Below, piece by piece: positions 5,492 to 11,391 of a stretch of 12,892 nt of DNA. A program made the translations under genes and the position numbers. Under the pieces are notes generated by a model. That model saw only the letters and a list, made by a program, of their open reading frames with translations, was not told the DNA's origin and did not search any database. Origin of the DNA: Methanobrevibacter sp. (GTDB lineage: Archaea > Methanobacteriota > Methanobacteria > Methanobacteriales > Methanobacteriaceae); contig WRCI01000032.1 of the NCBI GenBank assembly GCA_009784145.1, positions 1 through 12,892 on the forward strand, given 5' to 3'. How positions within the stretch are numbered: the first letter of the stretch is position 1; each line of letters opens with the position of its first letter.

Positions 5492-6007
5492 ATGGTCACT
5501 ATGTATGAATTAATACTATTTACTGGAGGAGTTTATAAATTCGATGAATTTGAAGAATTTATAGATGACCTTGGTGGGTTAATAATAGAAATGGAAAGTT
5601 TCAAATTTAATAGAGGTATGTATTTTTTAAGTGAAGAAATGAGAGTTTTAGTTCTCATTCCAGAAAAAGAAAATGAAGAACTAAAAAGATTTGTTAAAAG
5701 AATAAAAGGAACTTTAGATTCAGTACAAATGAAAGATACTGATTTAGAAAAAGTTATTTTGATTTTTGAAATATATAAAATTTTTGAAATTAATGAAACT
5801 ATGAATTTTGAAAGTATAATAGCTTATTTATCTGATAGTCCTGATTTTATTCAATTAAAAAACTTTAAAATCAACAATCCTCATAAACAAGAAAATTTTT
5901 CTAAAAATATAGAAAAATTACTAATTATGATGGAAGAAATGAAACTTATTAAAAAAATTGAAAAAGAAAAAAGTGATTATTATAAGATAAATTTAAAAAA
6001 TATTTAG
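5492..6007 (+). CDS. Uncharacterised protein, 168-171 aa
   Basis: I do not recognise this family. Two starts compete: ATG at 5492 (MVTMYEL...) and ATG at 5501 (MYELILFTGG...). The second looks more like a natural N-terminus, with a beta strand followed by GG; neither has a strong ribosome binding site (GGTCA is nearest). The first ~60 residues alternate hydrophobic and charged segments as in a small alpha/beta domain. The middle is rich in Glu and Lys, and the last ~45 residues (NIEKLLIMMEEMKLIKKIEKEKSDYYKI) look like a helix and wing of a winged-helix fold. There is no signal peptide, cysteine or membrane segment. It is transcribed in the same direction as the DUF166 gene but 363 nt upstream, so joint transcription is uncertain. 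Codon use is native, so it is likely a real lineage-specific gene. Confidence 0.6.
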   Translation: MVTMYELILFTGGVYKFDEFEEFIDDLGGLIIEMESFKFNRGMYFLSEEMRVLVLIPEKENEELKRFVKRIKGTLDSVQMKDTDLEKVILIFEIYKIFEINETMNFESIIAYLSDSPDFIQLKNFKINNPHKQENFSKNIEKLLIMMEEMKLIKKIEKEKSDYYKINLKNI

Positions 6008-6022
6008 AACTTAATCTTTGTT

Positions 6023-6080
6023 TTATTATATTATCCTTTTTATTTTATTATATTATCATCTTTATCTTATTATATTAAAT
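6023..6080 (+). terminator. T-rich 22-bp repeat x3, candidate tandem U-tract terminator
   Basis: TTATTATATTAT begins at 6023 and 6045, and TTATTATATTAA at 6067 (22-bp step), linked by CCTTTTTATT and CATCTTTATC. It starts 16 nt after the stop codon of the unknown gene. Archaeal RNA polymerase ends transcription at runs of U without needing a hairpin, so repeated T-tracts here could act as a tandem terminator. The repeat is read directly; the role is inferred. Confidence 0.4.
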
Positions 6081-6260
6081 ATAATAATATATTAAAATTA
6101 ATATAATTAAACTATATAAATATGAAATTATATATCAATATAAATTATAATTCATCTATAAAACACATATAAATTATAAATTTATTTATAAATCATAAAT
6201 TACTTATAAATCATTAATTAAATCATTAATTACTTATAAAACCATAAATATCAAGTAAAT

Positions 6261-6314
6261 TATAATTCAAAAATATATTATAACTCAAAAATGTATTATA
6301 ACTCAAAAATGTAT
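6261..6314. repeat. 18-bp tandem repeat, 3 copies
   Basis: Units at 6261-6278, 6279-6296 and 6297-6314; the last two are identical (TATAACTCAAAAATGTAT) and the first differs at two positions. They end about 55 nt before the DUF166 start codon. Confidence 0.85.
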
Positions 6315-6370
6315 TATTAATTAACTCTAAATTATCATCTATATTATCAATAATTATATGGAAAAGGAAT

Positions 6371-7312
6371 ATGAGGATTTTTATACTTAGTTCTGGGGAA
6401 TATGGTTCAAGAATAGTCAATGGATTAGCTATTCATGGATTTGCACCTAATATTATAGGGATACATGAATTCCCATCAAAAGATGAATTATCTGACTTTA
6501 TCGAAGATGTAACTGAGTATGTCCCAAGCAATATTCCTGAAGCTGATTTGATAATAGCTGTTGGAATGCATGGGGATATAAATATGGTAATTCCACCAGT
6601 TGTTAAAAAATCTGGAGCTAAATCAGCTATTGCTGCTATTTATCATCCTCAACAAATACCATTTGGTCTTCAAAATGAAATCAAATCAGAGTTAGATGAT
6701 GATATAACAATAGTATTTCCAAAACCATTTTGTTCTCTTACTTCAGTTGGTGATGAATTCATTGATAAATTCACTGAAAAATTTGGAAAACCTAAGCTTA
6801 TAATAGAAACTAATAGTGGTTCTGATGAAATTGATGTAAATAGTAATATTATTTCTGTAAATGTTGTAAGAGGAGCTCCTTGTGGAGCTACTTGGTTTGT
6901 AGCAGAAAATATTATTGGAATTCCTGCAAAAGAAGCAGAATTTGAAGCAAATAAAAAACATCATAATTTTCCTTGTCAAGCTTCAATGGCAACAGATAAA
7001 CAAAGTGGAGATACTATTCTTCACCTTGCTAGTTACAAAATAAAAGAAGCAGTAAAAAGAGCTATTGGGTTTACTTGTAGAGTAGCAATGGTTGACCCTG
7101 AAACCTGTGAAGGTTTGGAATTCTGTGATAATATTTGTTTAAATATATGTCCTAATGTGGCAATGGGTGTTAATACAATTCATTATGGAAAAGACGGCAA
7201 AGCTATTATTGATCCAGCTACTTGTGGAGTATGTGAATTTTGTATTCCTGAGTGTCCTTATGGAGTAATTGAAGTTTACGAAGAAAGAATTCCTGTTAGT
7301 AAAGAAGAATAA
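6371..7312 (+). CDS. DUF166 family protein with C-terminal ferredoxin-like [4Fe-4S] domain
   Basis: A 313-residue cytoplasmic protein. The N-terminal ~230 residues match the archaeal DUF166 family (start MRIFILSSGEYGSRIV, then AVGMHGDI at 63-70 and RGAPCGATWFVAE at 168-179). Older annotations of this family say thymidylate synthase; I cannot confirm that here. The C-terminus carries two cysteine clusters. Cluster 2 is a canonical CxxCxxCxxxCP (C285, C288, C291, C295). Cluster 1 is unusual: CX5CX3CX3CP (C246, C252, C256, C260). The tail probably binds one or two [4Fe-4S] clusters and feeds electrons to the DUF166 domain. C121, C171, C202 and C236 are further cysteines in the main domain. AAGGA lies just before the ATG. 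The gene precedes cobM by 225 nt in the same direction; a shared redox or corrinoid role is only a guess. Confidence 0.82.
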   Translation: MRIFILSSGEYGSRIVNGLAIHGFAPNIIGIHEFPSKDELSDFIEDVTEYVPSNIPEADLIIAVGMHGDINMVIPPVVKKSGAKSAIAAIYHPQQIPFGLQNEIKSELDDDITIVFPKPFCSLTSVGDEFIDKFTEKFGKPKLIIETNSGSDEIDVNSNIISVNVVRGAPCGATWFVAENIIGIPAKEAEFEANKKHHNFPCQASMATDKQSGDTILHLASYKIKEAVKRAIGFTCRVAMVDPETCEGLEFCDNICLNICPNVAMGVNTIHYGKDGKAIIDPATCGVCEFCIPECPYGVIEVYEERIPVSKEE

Positions 7313-7355
7313 TATTAGTTAATAAAAATAATAAACTAAATTAATAAAATAATTA

Positions 7356-7490
7356 TAAAGTTCATATTTCTAAAGTTCATATTTGTAAAATTCATAGTTA
7401 CAAATTGTATATTTATAAAATTTATATTATTTGTAAAATTTATATTTATAATCTATATTATTGTAAAATTTATATTTATAAAATATATTG
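7356..7490. repeat. 15-bp-based tandem repeat between the DUF166 and cobM genes
   Basis: TAAAGTTCATATTTC (7356-7370) and TAAAGTTCATATTTG (7371-7385) are near-identical; further units at 7386 and 7401 are more diverged. Longer derivatives starting TAAAATTTATAT begin at 7416, 7434 and 7464 (18 and 30 bp apart). The array ends about 47 nt before the cobM start codon and fills most of the 225-nt gap. Confidence 0.75.
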
Positions 7491-7537
7491 TTATTATAAA
7501 AGATTTATTTAAAAATAATTATTAATCTCGTGATATA

Positions 7538-8308
7538 ATGAAAGGAAAAGTAACTTTTATTGGAGCAGGACCAGGAGATCCTAAACTATTAACTATAAGT
7601 GGATATCAAGCTATTAAAAATGCAGATATTATAATATATGCAGGATCACTTGTTAATCCAGAAGTATTAAATCATAGAAAAAAAGATGCTAAAGTATATA
7701 ATAGCGCATCACTTGATTTAAATGAGATAATAAATATAATAGAAAAGGGAATAGCTAATAACAAGGAAATAGCTAGAGTACACACTGGTGACCCTTCAAT
7801 TTATGGAGCTATTGGAGAACAAATTAGGGAATTAAAAGAAAGAGATATTGAATTTGAAATAATTCCTGGTGTAAGCTCTGTTTTTGGAACAGCTGCTGCT
7901 CTTGAAGCTGAACTCACACTTCCAGAAATTTCCCAAACTGTTATTATAACAAGACCAGAAGGAAGAACACCAAAACCAAGAGAAGAAAGTTTAGCTAGCT
8001 TAGCTACACATCAAGCTACAATGTGTATATTTCTTGGTGTAGGAATGATTGATAAAGTAGTAGAAGAACTTAAAGAGGGGTATAATGGAAAAGAAGGATA
8101 TAATAATGAAACTCCAGTTGCAGTGGTTAGAAAAGCTACTTGGGAAGATCAATTAATCATCAAAGGAACATTGTCTGATATTTCAGATAAGGTTAAAAAA
8201 GCTAATATTAATAAAACAGCTATGATAATAGTTGGAGATATTCTTAATCCTGGGGATTTTAAAGCATCTAAACTCTATGATCCTGATTTTAAACATGAAT
8301 ATAGATAA
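7538..8308 (+). CDS. cobM: Cobalt-precorrin-4 C11-methyltransferase (CobM/CbiF)
   Basis: A 256-residue SAM-dependent methyltransferase of the tetrapyrrole methylase family. It methylates C-11 of cobalt-precorrin-4 in the anaerobic corrin pathway; methanogens need the resulting corrinoid for methyl transfer to coenzyme M. Family signatures are FIGAGPGDPKLLT near the N-terminus (glycine loop at residues 9-15), YAGSLVNP (34-41), VHTGDPSIYGAIGEQ (81-95), PGVSSVFGTAAALEAELTLP (110-129) and ITRPEGRTP (137-145). The last stretch is characteristic of CobM/CbiF rather than other corrin methylases. GTGAT lies 3 nt upstream of the ATG. A six-residue duplication (KEGYNG-KEGYNN, residues 179-190) lengthens a loop that is normally shorter, encoded by an 18-bp tandem duplication at 8072-8107. 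The final codons form the first unit of the 46-bp array that follows. Confidence 0.93.
   Translation: MKGKVTFIGAGPGDPKLLTISGYQAIKNADIIIYAGSLVNPEVLNHRKKDAKVYNSASLDLNEIINIIEKGIANNKEIARVHTGDPSIYGAIGEQIRELKERDIEFEIIPGVSSVFGTAAALEAELTLPEISQTVIITRPEGRTPKPREESLASLATHQATMCIFLGVGMIDKVVEELKEGYNGKEGYNNETPVAVVRKATWEDQLIIKGTLSDISDKVKKANINKTAMIIVGDILNPGDFKASKLYDPDFKHEYR
8072..8107 (+). repeat. 18-bp tandem duplication inside cobM
   Basis: AAAGAGGGGTATAATGGA (8072-8089) is followed by AAAGAAGGATATAATAAT (8090-8107), giving KEGYNG then KEGYNN. The copies differ at five positions, so the duplication is not recent. The frame is kept and the loop lies between the helix EELKEG and the strand TPVAVV. Confidence 0.75.
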
Positions 8309-8453
8309 AATAATTATTTGGATAAGGATAAAAATATTGTTTAAATATAGATAAAATAATTATTTGGATAAGGATAAAGATATTGTTTAAATAATGATAA
8401 AATAATTATTTGGTTTTGGATAAAAATATTGTTTAAATATAGATAAAATAATG
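8304..8453. repeat. 46-bp tandem array built on the cobM stop region
   Basis: Full copies at 8304-8349, 8350-8395 and 8396-8441 with a partial copy at 8442-8453. Copy 1 begins inside the last codon of cobM, so each later copy repeats TATAGATAA, the end of the gene. Every full copy contains the perfect 12-bp palindrome AAATAATTATTT (8308, 8354 and 8400). No C occurs on the + strand from 8295 to 8463. It lies between the convergent cobM and rpiA genes, where it could serve as a terminator region for both. Confidence 0.88.
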
Positions 8454-8463
8454 AAATTTTAAG

Positions 8464-9132
8464 CTATTTTAAAACTTTAACTCCATCATTTGTTCCTAGA
8501 ATAACTTTATCTACCATTTGAGAAAATATTCCATTTTCTATAACTCCTGGAATAGAGTTAAGGTCTTTTTCTAGTTGGATAGGATTATCAATTTTCTCAA
8601 ATTTTGCATCAATTATAAAATTACCCTTATCAGAAATTACTGGACCATCTTTATATTTAGCTATTCTTATTTTTGGTTTTCCGCCCATGTCATGAATAGC
8701 TGAAAATACTGGTTTAACAGATTCAGATATTATTTCTAATGGGACTGGAAATTTTCCAAGTTTATCAACTAATTTTGAATCATCAGCGATTATAATGAGT
8801 TCATTAGCAGAATAATCAACTATTTTTTCCAATGTATGAGCTGCTCCTCCTCCTTTAATTAGGTTAAAATCAGGGTCAATTTCATCTGCACCATCAACAG
8901 CAATATCAATATCATGTTCATCGAGAGTAGTTACTGGAATTTTCCATTGTTTAGCTAAAAGAAAAGATTGATATGATGTAGGAATGCCCATTACTTCAAT
9001 GTTTTCTTCTTTTATTTTCATACCTACTTTTTCAATAAAATAATGTGTTGTAGAGCCAGTACCTAAACCTATTATTTGATTGTCTTTTATTTCTTCTGCA
9101 GCAGCAAAACCCGCTATCTTTTTGAGATTCAT
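8464..9132 (-). CDS. rpiA: Ribose-5-phosphate isomerase A
   Basis: A 222-residue soluble enzyme interconverting ribose 5-phosphate and ribulose 5-phosphate for nucleotide and pentose supply. Signatures are GLGTGST (22-28, phosphate loop), DGADEID (80-86) and [11 protein letters not shown] (93-103). The catalytic set known from E. coli RpiA (D81, D84, K94, E103) maps with a constant offset of one to D80, D83, K93 and E102, all present. Length is normal for the family. The start is ATG at 9132 with GGTG at 9140-9143 on the minus strand, 7 nt upstream. The upstream 88-nt gap to the UPF0179 gene holds three perfect 21-bp repeats carrying TATA-like cores, so rpiA may have its own promoter(s) as well as read-through from egsA-UPF0179. 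It is convergent with cobM. Confidence 0.95.
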   Translation of the reverse strand: MNLKKIAGFAAAEEIKDNQIIGLGTGSTTHYFIEKVGMKIKEENIEVMGIPTSYQSFLLAKQWKIPVTTLDEHDIDIAVDGADEIDPDFNLIKGGGAAHTLEKIVDYSANELIIIADDSKLVDKLGKFPVPLEIISESVKPVFSAIHDMGGKPKIRIAKYKDGPVISDKGNFIIDAKFEKIDNPIQLEKDLNSIPGVIENGIFSQMVDKVILGTNDGVKVLK

Positions 9133-9157
9133 ACTTTAACACCAAAAAAATTATAAA

Positions 9158-9220
9158 TGCTATAATTATGAGATTAAATGCTATAATTATGAGATTAAAT
9201 GCTATAATTATGAGATTAAA
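9158..9220 (-). repeat. Three perfect 21-bp repeats with TATA-like core upstream of rpiA
   Basis: Identical units at 9158-9178, 9179-9199 and 9200-9220 contain TATAATTATGAGATT on the + strand; on the rpiA strand this gives CTCATAATTATAGCA with the palindromic core ATAATTAT. The array abuts the UPF0179 stop codon (9221-9223). The 21-bp step is two helical turns, so the cores lie on one face of the DNA. They may be TATA boxes or operator sites for rpiA. The 11-mer TATAATTATGA also occurs once before egsA at 10722-10732. Confidence 0.9.
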
Positions 9221-9658
9221 TTATTCATGTATTCTTAAACGAACTTTAGTAAGATTGAATCCTTTAGCACAATTACCATCATGCTTTCCTAAGTTTTCAA
9301 TTATAACACATTTGTCTCCTTCAATCAATCCATTGGGGAAGCAATCTTGACGAAAAACGCAAGTTATATCACAATCAGGAGTTTTATGAGTAATATTTGA
9401 TCCTACGAATGCTTTTTTAGAGTCAATAAATGATTCTATATCACTTTTTTCTATTTCAACAGCTTTAACAAGCCCTGTGTCATGAACTTCACATTTTTGA
9501 CTAATATCTTTAACATTAGTAATAGTATACTTTCTTCCTTTTTCTAAAGAATCAATACAAGATGCTTTAAATCTACATTTTTCACAAGCTTCAGCAGGAC
9601 CATCAAAGATAAATGATAATCCAATTTTAGCTAAATCTTCTCCAATTAAAGTTATCAT
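9221..9658 (-). CDS. UPF0179 family cysteine-rich protein
   Basis: A 145-residue protein recognised as UPF0179, an archaeal conserved family without a known function. It has nine cysteines in clusters: CX2CX5C (C25, C28, C34), then C56, then CX3CX5C (C96, C100, C106), C117 and C130. The regular spacing suggests binding of zinc or an iron-sulfur cluster. There is no signal peptide or membrane segment. Its ATG overlaps the egsA stop codon as TAATG (one shared base at 9658), with GGAGTGAT just upstream, so the two proteins are translationally coupled and probably made in fixed proportion. This suggests a role linked to lipid backbone synthesis or simply a conserved operon; the link is inferred only. 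Confidence 0.88.
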   Translation of the reverse strand: MITLIGEDLAKIGLSFIFDGPAEACEKCRFKASCIDSLEKGRKYTITNVKDISQKCEVHDTGLVKAVEIEKSDIESFIDSKKAFVGSNITHKTPDCDITCVFRQDCFPNGLIEGDKCVIIENLGKHDGNCAKGFNLTKVRLRIHE

Positions 9659-10701
9659 TAAATCACTCCTGTTTTCACAGCTAATTTTTCAGCTGCATCT
9701 CTTGAAAGTCCTCGTTCACCTAATATAGTATATCTTTCAGGACGAATTGTATGGGCTAATGTAAGAGCTTCAATAATATCTTCAGAATCTATTCCTAATT
9801 CATATGCATTAGTTGGTGCCTTCATATCTGTCAATGCACTTTTTATAAATTCCCAATCTCCTCCATGGAGATTCATCATCATAATTGTTCCAACACCACA
9901 TTGTTCACCATGTAGTGCAGGTTTGCTAACTATTTTATCTAAAGCATGACTAAATTTATGTTCAGATCCACTAGCTGGACGACTTGATCCTGCTATACTA
10001 ATAGCCATTCCACTACTAAATAAAGATTTAACCACAAGACGAGCACTTTCTTCTAATCCTTCTTTGATTGACTTTGAAGATTTCATTATCAGCTTAGCAG
10101 TCATGATAGAAAGGGCTGCTGCTGATTCACTATAATTTTCATTTTTCAATCGATTTGCAAGTTGCCAATCTTTAATAGCTGTATAATTAGAAACAATATC
10201 TGCACACCCTGCAGCAAGAAGACGAAATGGAGCATTACGGATTATATTGGTATCAGCTATAACTCCAATAGGAGCCTGTGCTTTTAAAGAAACAGACCCT
10301 TCACTACTTTTAATAGATGCCAATGGAGACACAATTCCATCATGTGATGCTGCTGTAGGTGCAGAAACAAAATAGATACCTAAGTCAGTAGCTGCCATTT
10401 TAGCAACATCGATTACAGTACCTCCACCTATTCCAACAATTAGAGAAGTATTATTAATATTATTTTTAACATCTTCTATTGTTTCTAAAGTAGCAGCATT
10501 TATTTTAGAAAGTTCTACTGAAAAATCTTCACTTTCAAGACTTTCAATTGCTCTGTCTGCTCCGATTTTAAGAACATTTGAATCAGTAACAACTAAAACA
10601 TTTCCTTCAAATCGTAAGTCTTTACAGATAGCTCCAGTTTTATCTATAACATCAGAACCAATATGAACTTCTCGAGGCATCTGAATTTTTTTAGAATCCA
10701 T
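9658..10701 (-). CDS. egsA: sn-Glycerol-1-phosphate dehydrogenase [NAD(P)+]
   Basis: A 347-residue soluble enzyme reducing dihydroxyacetone phosphate to sn-glycerol 1-phosphate, the backbone of archaeal ether lipids, and hence a marker of Archaea. Signatures are the nucleotide-binding [12 protein letters not shown] (90-101), [17 protein letters not shown] (113-129), [13 protein letters not shown] (163-175), [11 protein letters not shown] (245-255) and [10 protein letters not shown] (262-271). D168, H248 and H264 correspond to the metal ligands of this iron-containing-alcohol-dehydrogenase-like family, which use zinc here. Length is normal. The start ATG at 10701 has AGGAGA 5 nt upstream on the minus strand. 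It is the first gene of a three-gene minus-strand set (egsA, UPF0179, rpiA). The 690-nt gap upstream is divergent to the transporter gene. Confidence 0.95.
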   Translation of the reverse strand: MDSKKIQMPREVHIGSDVIDKTGAICKDLRFEGNVLVVTDSNVLKIGADRAIESLESEDFSVELSKINAATLETIEDVKNNINNTSLIVGIGGGTVIDVAKMAATDLGIYFVSAPTAASHDGIVSPLASIKSSEGSVSLKAQAPIGVIADTNIIRNAPFRLLAAGCADIVSNYTAIKDWQLANRLKNENYSESAAALSIMTAKLIMKSSKSIKEGLEESARLVVKSLFSSGMAISIAGSSRPASGSEHKFSHALDKIVSKPALHGEQCGVGTIMMMNLHGGDWEFIKSALTDMKAPTNAYELGIDSEDIIEALTLAHTIRPERYTILGERGLSRDAAEKLAVKTGVI

Positions 10702-10828
10702 AATATTCTCCTAATTTACCATATAATTATGAAATAAGATTGTAAATTTAGCTTATGACATATTGTATAGTAATTTATCTGTTATTTTATAATTTTTATA
10801 TTATTATATAATTATACAATTATTAATT

Positions 10829-10950
10829 CATTATATAATTATTATACTTATTTTATAATTTATCATATTCATTATAAAATTATTATATTTATTATAGAAT
10901 TAAATTATATTTATTATATAATTATTATATTTAGTATATATTAATAAAAT
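10829..10950. repeat. Degenerate ~41-bp AT-only repeat
   Basis: Related segments start at about 10829 (CATTATATAATTATTATAC), 10870 (CATTATAAAATTATTATAT) and 10912 (TATTATATAATTATTATAT). The sequence is almost pure A/T, so some similarity is expected by chance. Confidence 0.45.
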
Positions 10951-10965
10951 ATCTTTTGATTTTTT

Positions 10966-11034
10966 ATGAGGAGTATATGGTCTTTAATCATAACATTTAT
11001 ATTCTATAAAAAAGAATACTTTACACTGAAATAA
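10966..11034 (+). CDS. Possible 22-residue peptide (doubtful)
   Basis: ATG at 10966 opens 22 codons (MRSIWSLIITFIFYKKEYF...) ending at TAA 11032-11034. A second ATG in another frame at 10977 follows GAGGAG (10968-10973) and gives ten codons ending at 11009. This island is less AT-extreme than its surroundings and has hydrophobic then basic residues like a small membrane peptide. It may be a leader peptide, a remnant of a decayed gene, or chance. Confidence 0.15.
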   Translation: MRSIWSLIITFIFYKKEYFTLK

Positions 11035-11132
11035 TTTTAATACAATATAACTATTGAAAATTTATTTTAGACATTATTATATAAATTGTTATATTTATAT
11101 TATTTTATAATTAGAAAGCACGAATTAAAAAC

Positions 11133-11215
11133 TGTGAAAGTTTTATTGTAAAGTTGTGAAAGTTTTATTGTAAATTTATGATGGTTTTATTATAAAGTTG
11201 AAGGTTTTATTATCA
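11133..11215. repeat. 22-bp tandem repeat, about 4 copies
   Basis: Units at 11133, 11155 and 11177 (22-bp step) and a shortened one at 11199 share TTTTATTRTAAAGTT preceded by GTGAAAG or variants. No C is present from 11132 to 11212 on the + strand. The array lies about 180 nt before the transporter start codon; no function is evident. Confidence 0.8.
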
Positions 11216-11391
11216 TACTGGAAAATTATTGATTATAAGTTTAATAATTATATATAATAATATATTTAATAGATAAAATTTAATTTTCTATATTATTATT
11301 ATTAAATTAGATTATTATTTTAAATAGAGATAAAATATATGATTATATAATTGTGTAAAATTTTTAAATTTTGTATGATTGAAGTAGAGGC

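Larger units (their letters stand above)
6008..6370. other. AT-rich spacer with two small repeat arrays
   Basis: No gene is visible. The first third is T-rich with three 22-bp repeats (6023-6080) that would give several U-tracts in the upstream transcript. The middle has short direct repeats such as AATCATTAATTA twice in a row. The last part holds three 18-bp repeats (6261-6314). On the + strand G is nearly absent between 6021 and 6358 while C is common, the opposite skew to the spacer at 5001-5491. Confidence 0.6.
10702..11391. other. Long AT-rich divergent spacer between egsA and the transporter
   Basis: No gene of ordinary size is visible in these 690 nt. It holds, left to right, the egsA promoter side (TATAATTATGA at 10722), very AT-rich sequence with a degenerate ~41-bp repeat (about 10829-10950), a small island around 10966-11034 with a 22-codon reading frame, four ~22-bp repeats (11133-11215), and AT-rich sequence to the transporter start. 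TTTTTAAATTT (11360-11370) is a possible TATA box for the transporter gene. Confidence 0.55.

Noticed and set aside
6226..6420. Minus-strand 64-codon frame with FLSYNTFLSYN repeats
   Set aside because: It is a by-product of the 18-bp repeats and overlaps the DUF166 start region on the opposite strand.
6371..7312. Calling the DUF166 gene thymidylate synthase
   Set aside because: Older family labels use that name, but I see no motif supporting the reaction, and the ferredoxin-like tail fits a different chemistry.
9168..9350. Plus-strand 60-codon frame beginning MRLNAIIMRLNAII
   Set aside because: It arises from the 21-bp repeats and then runs antisense through the UPF0179 gene.
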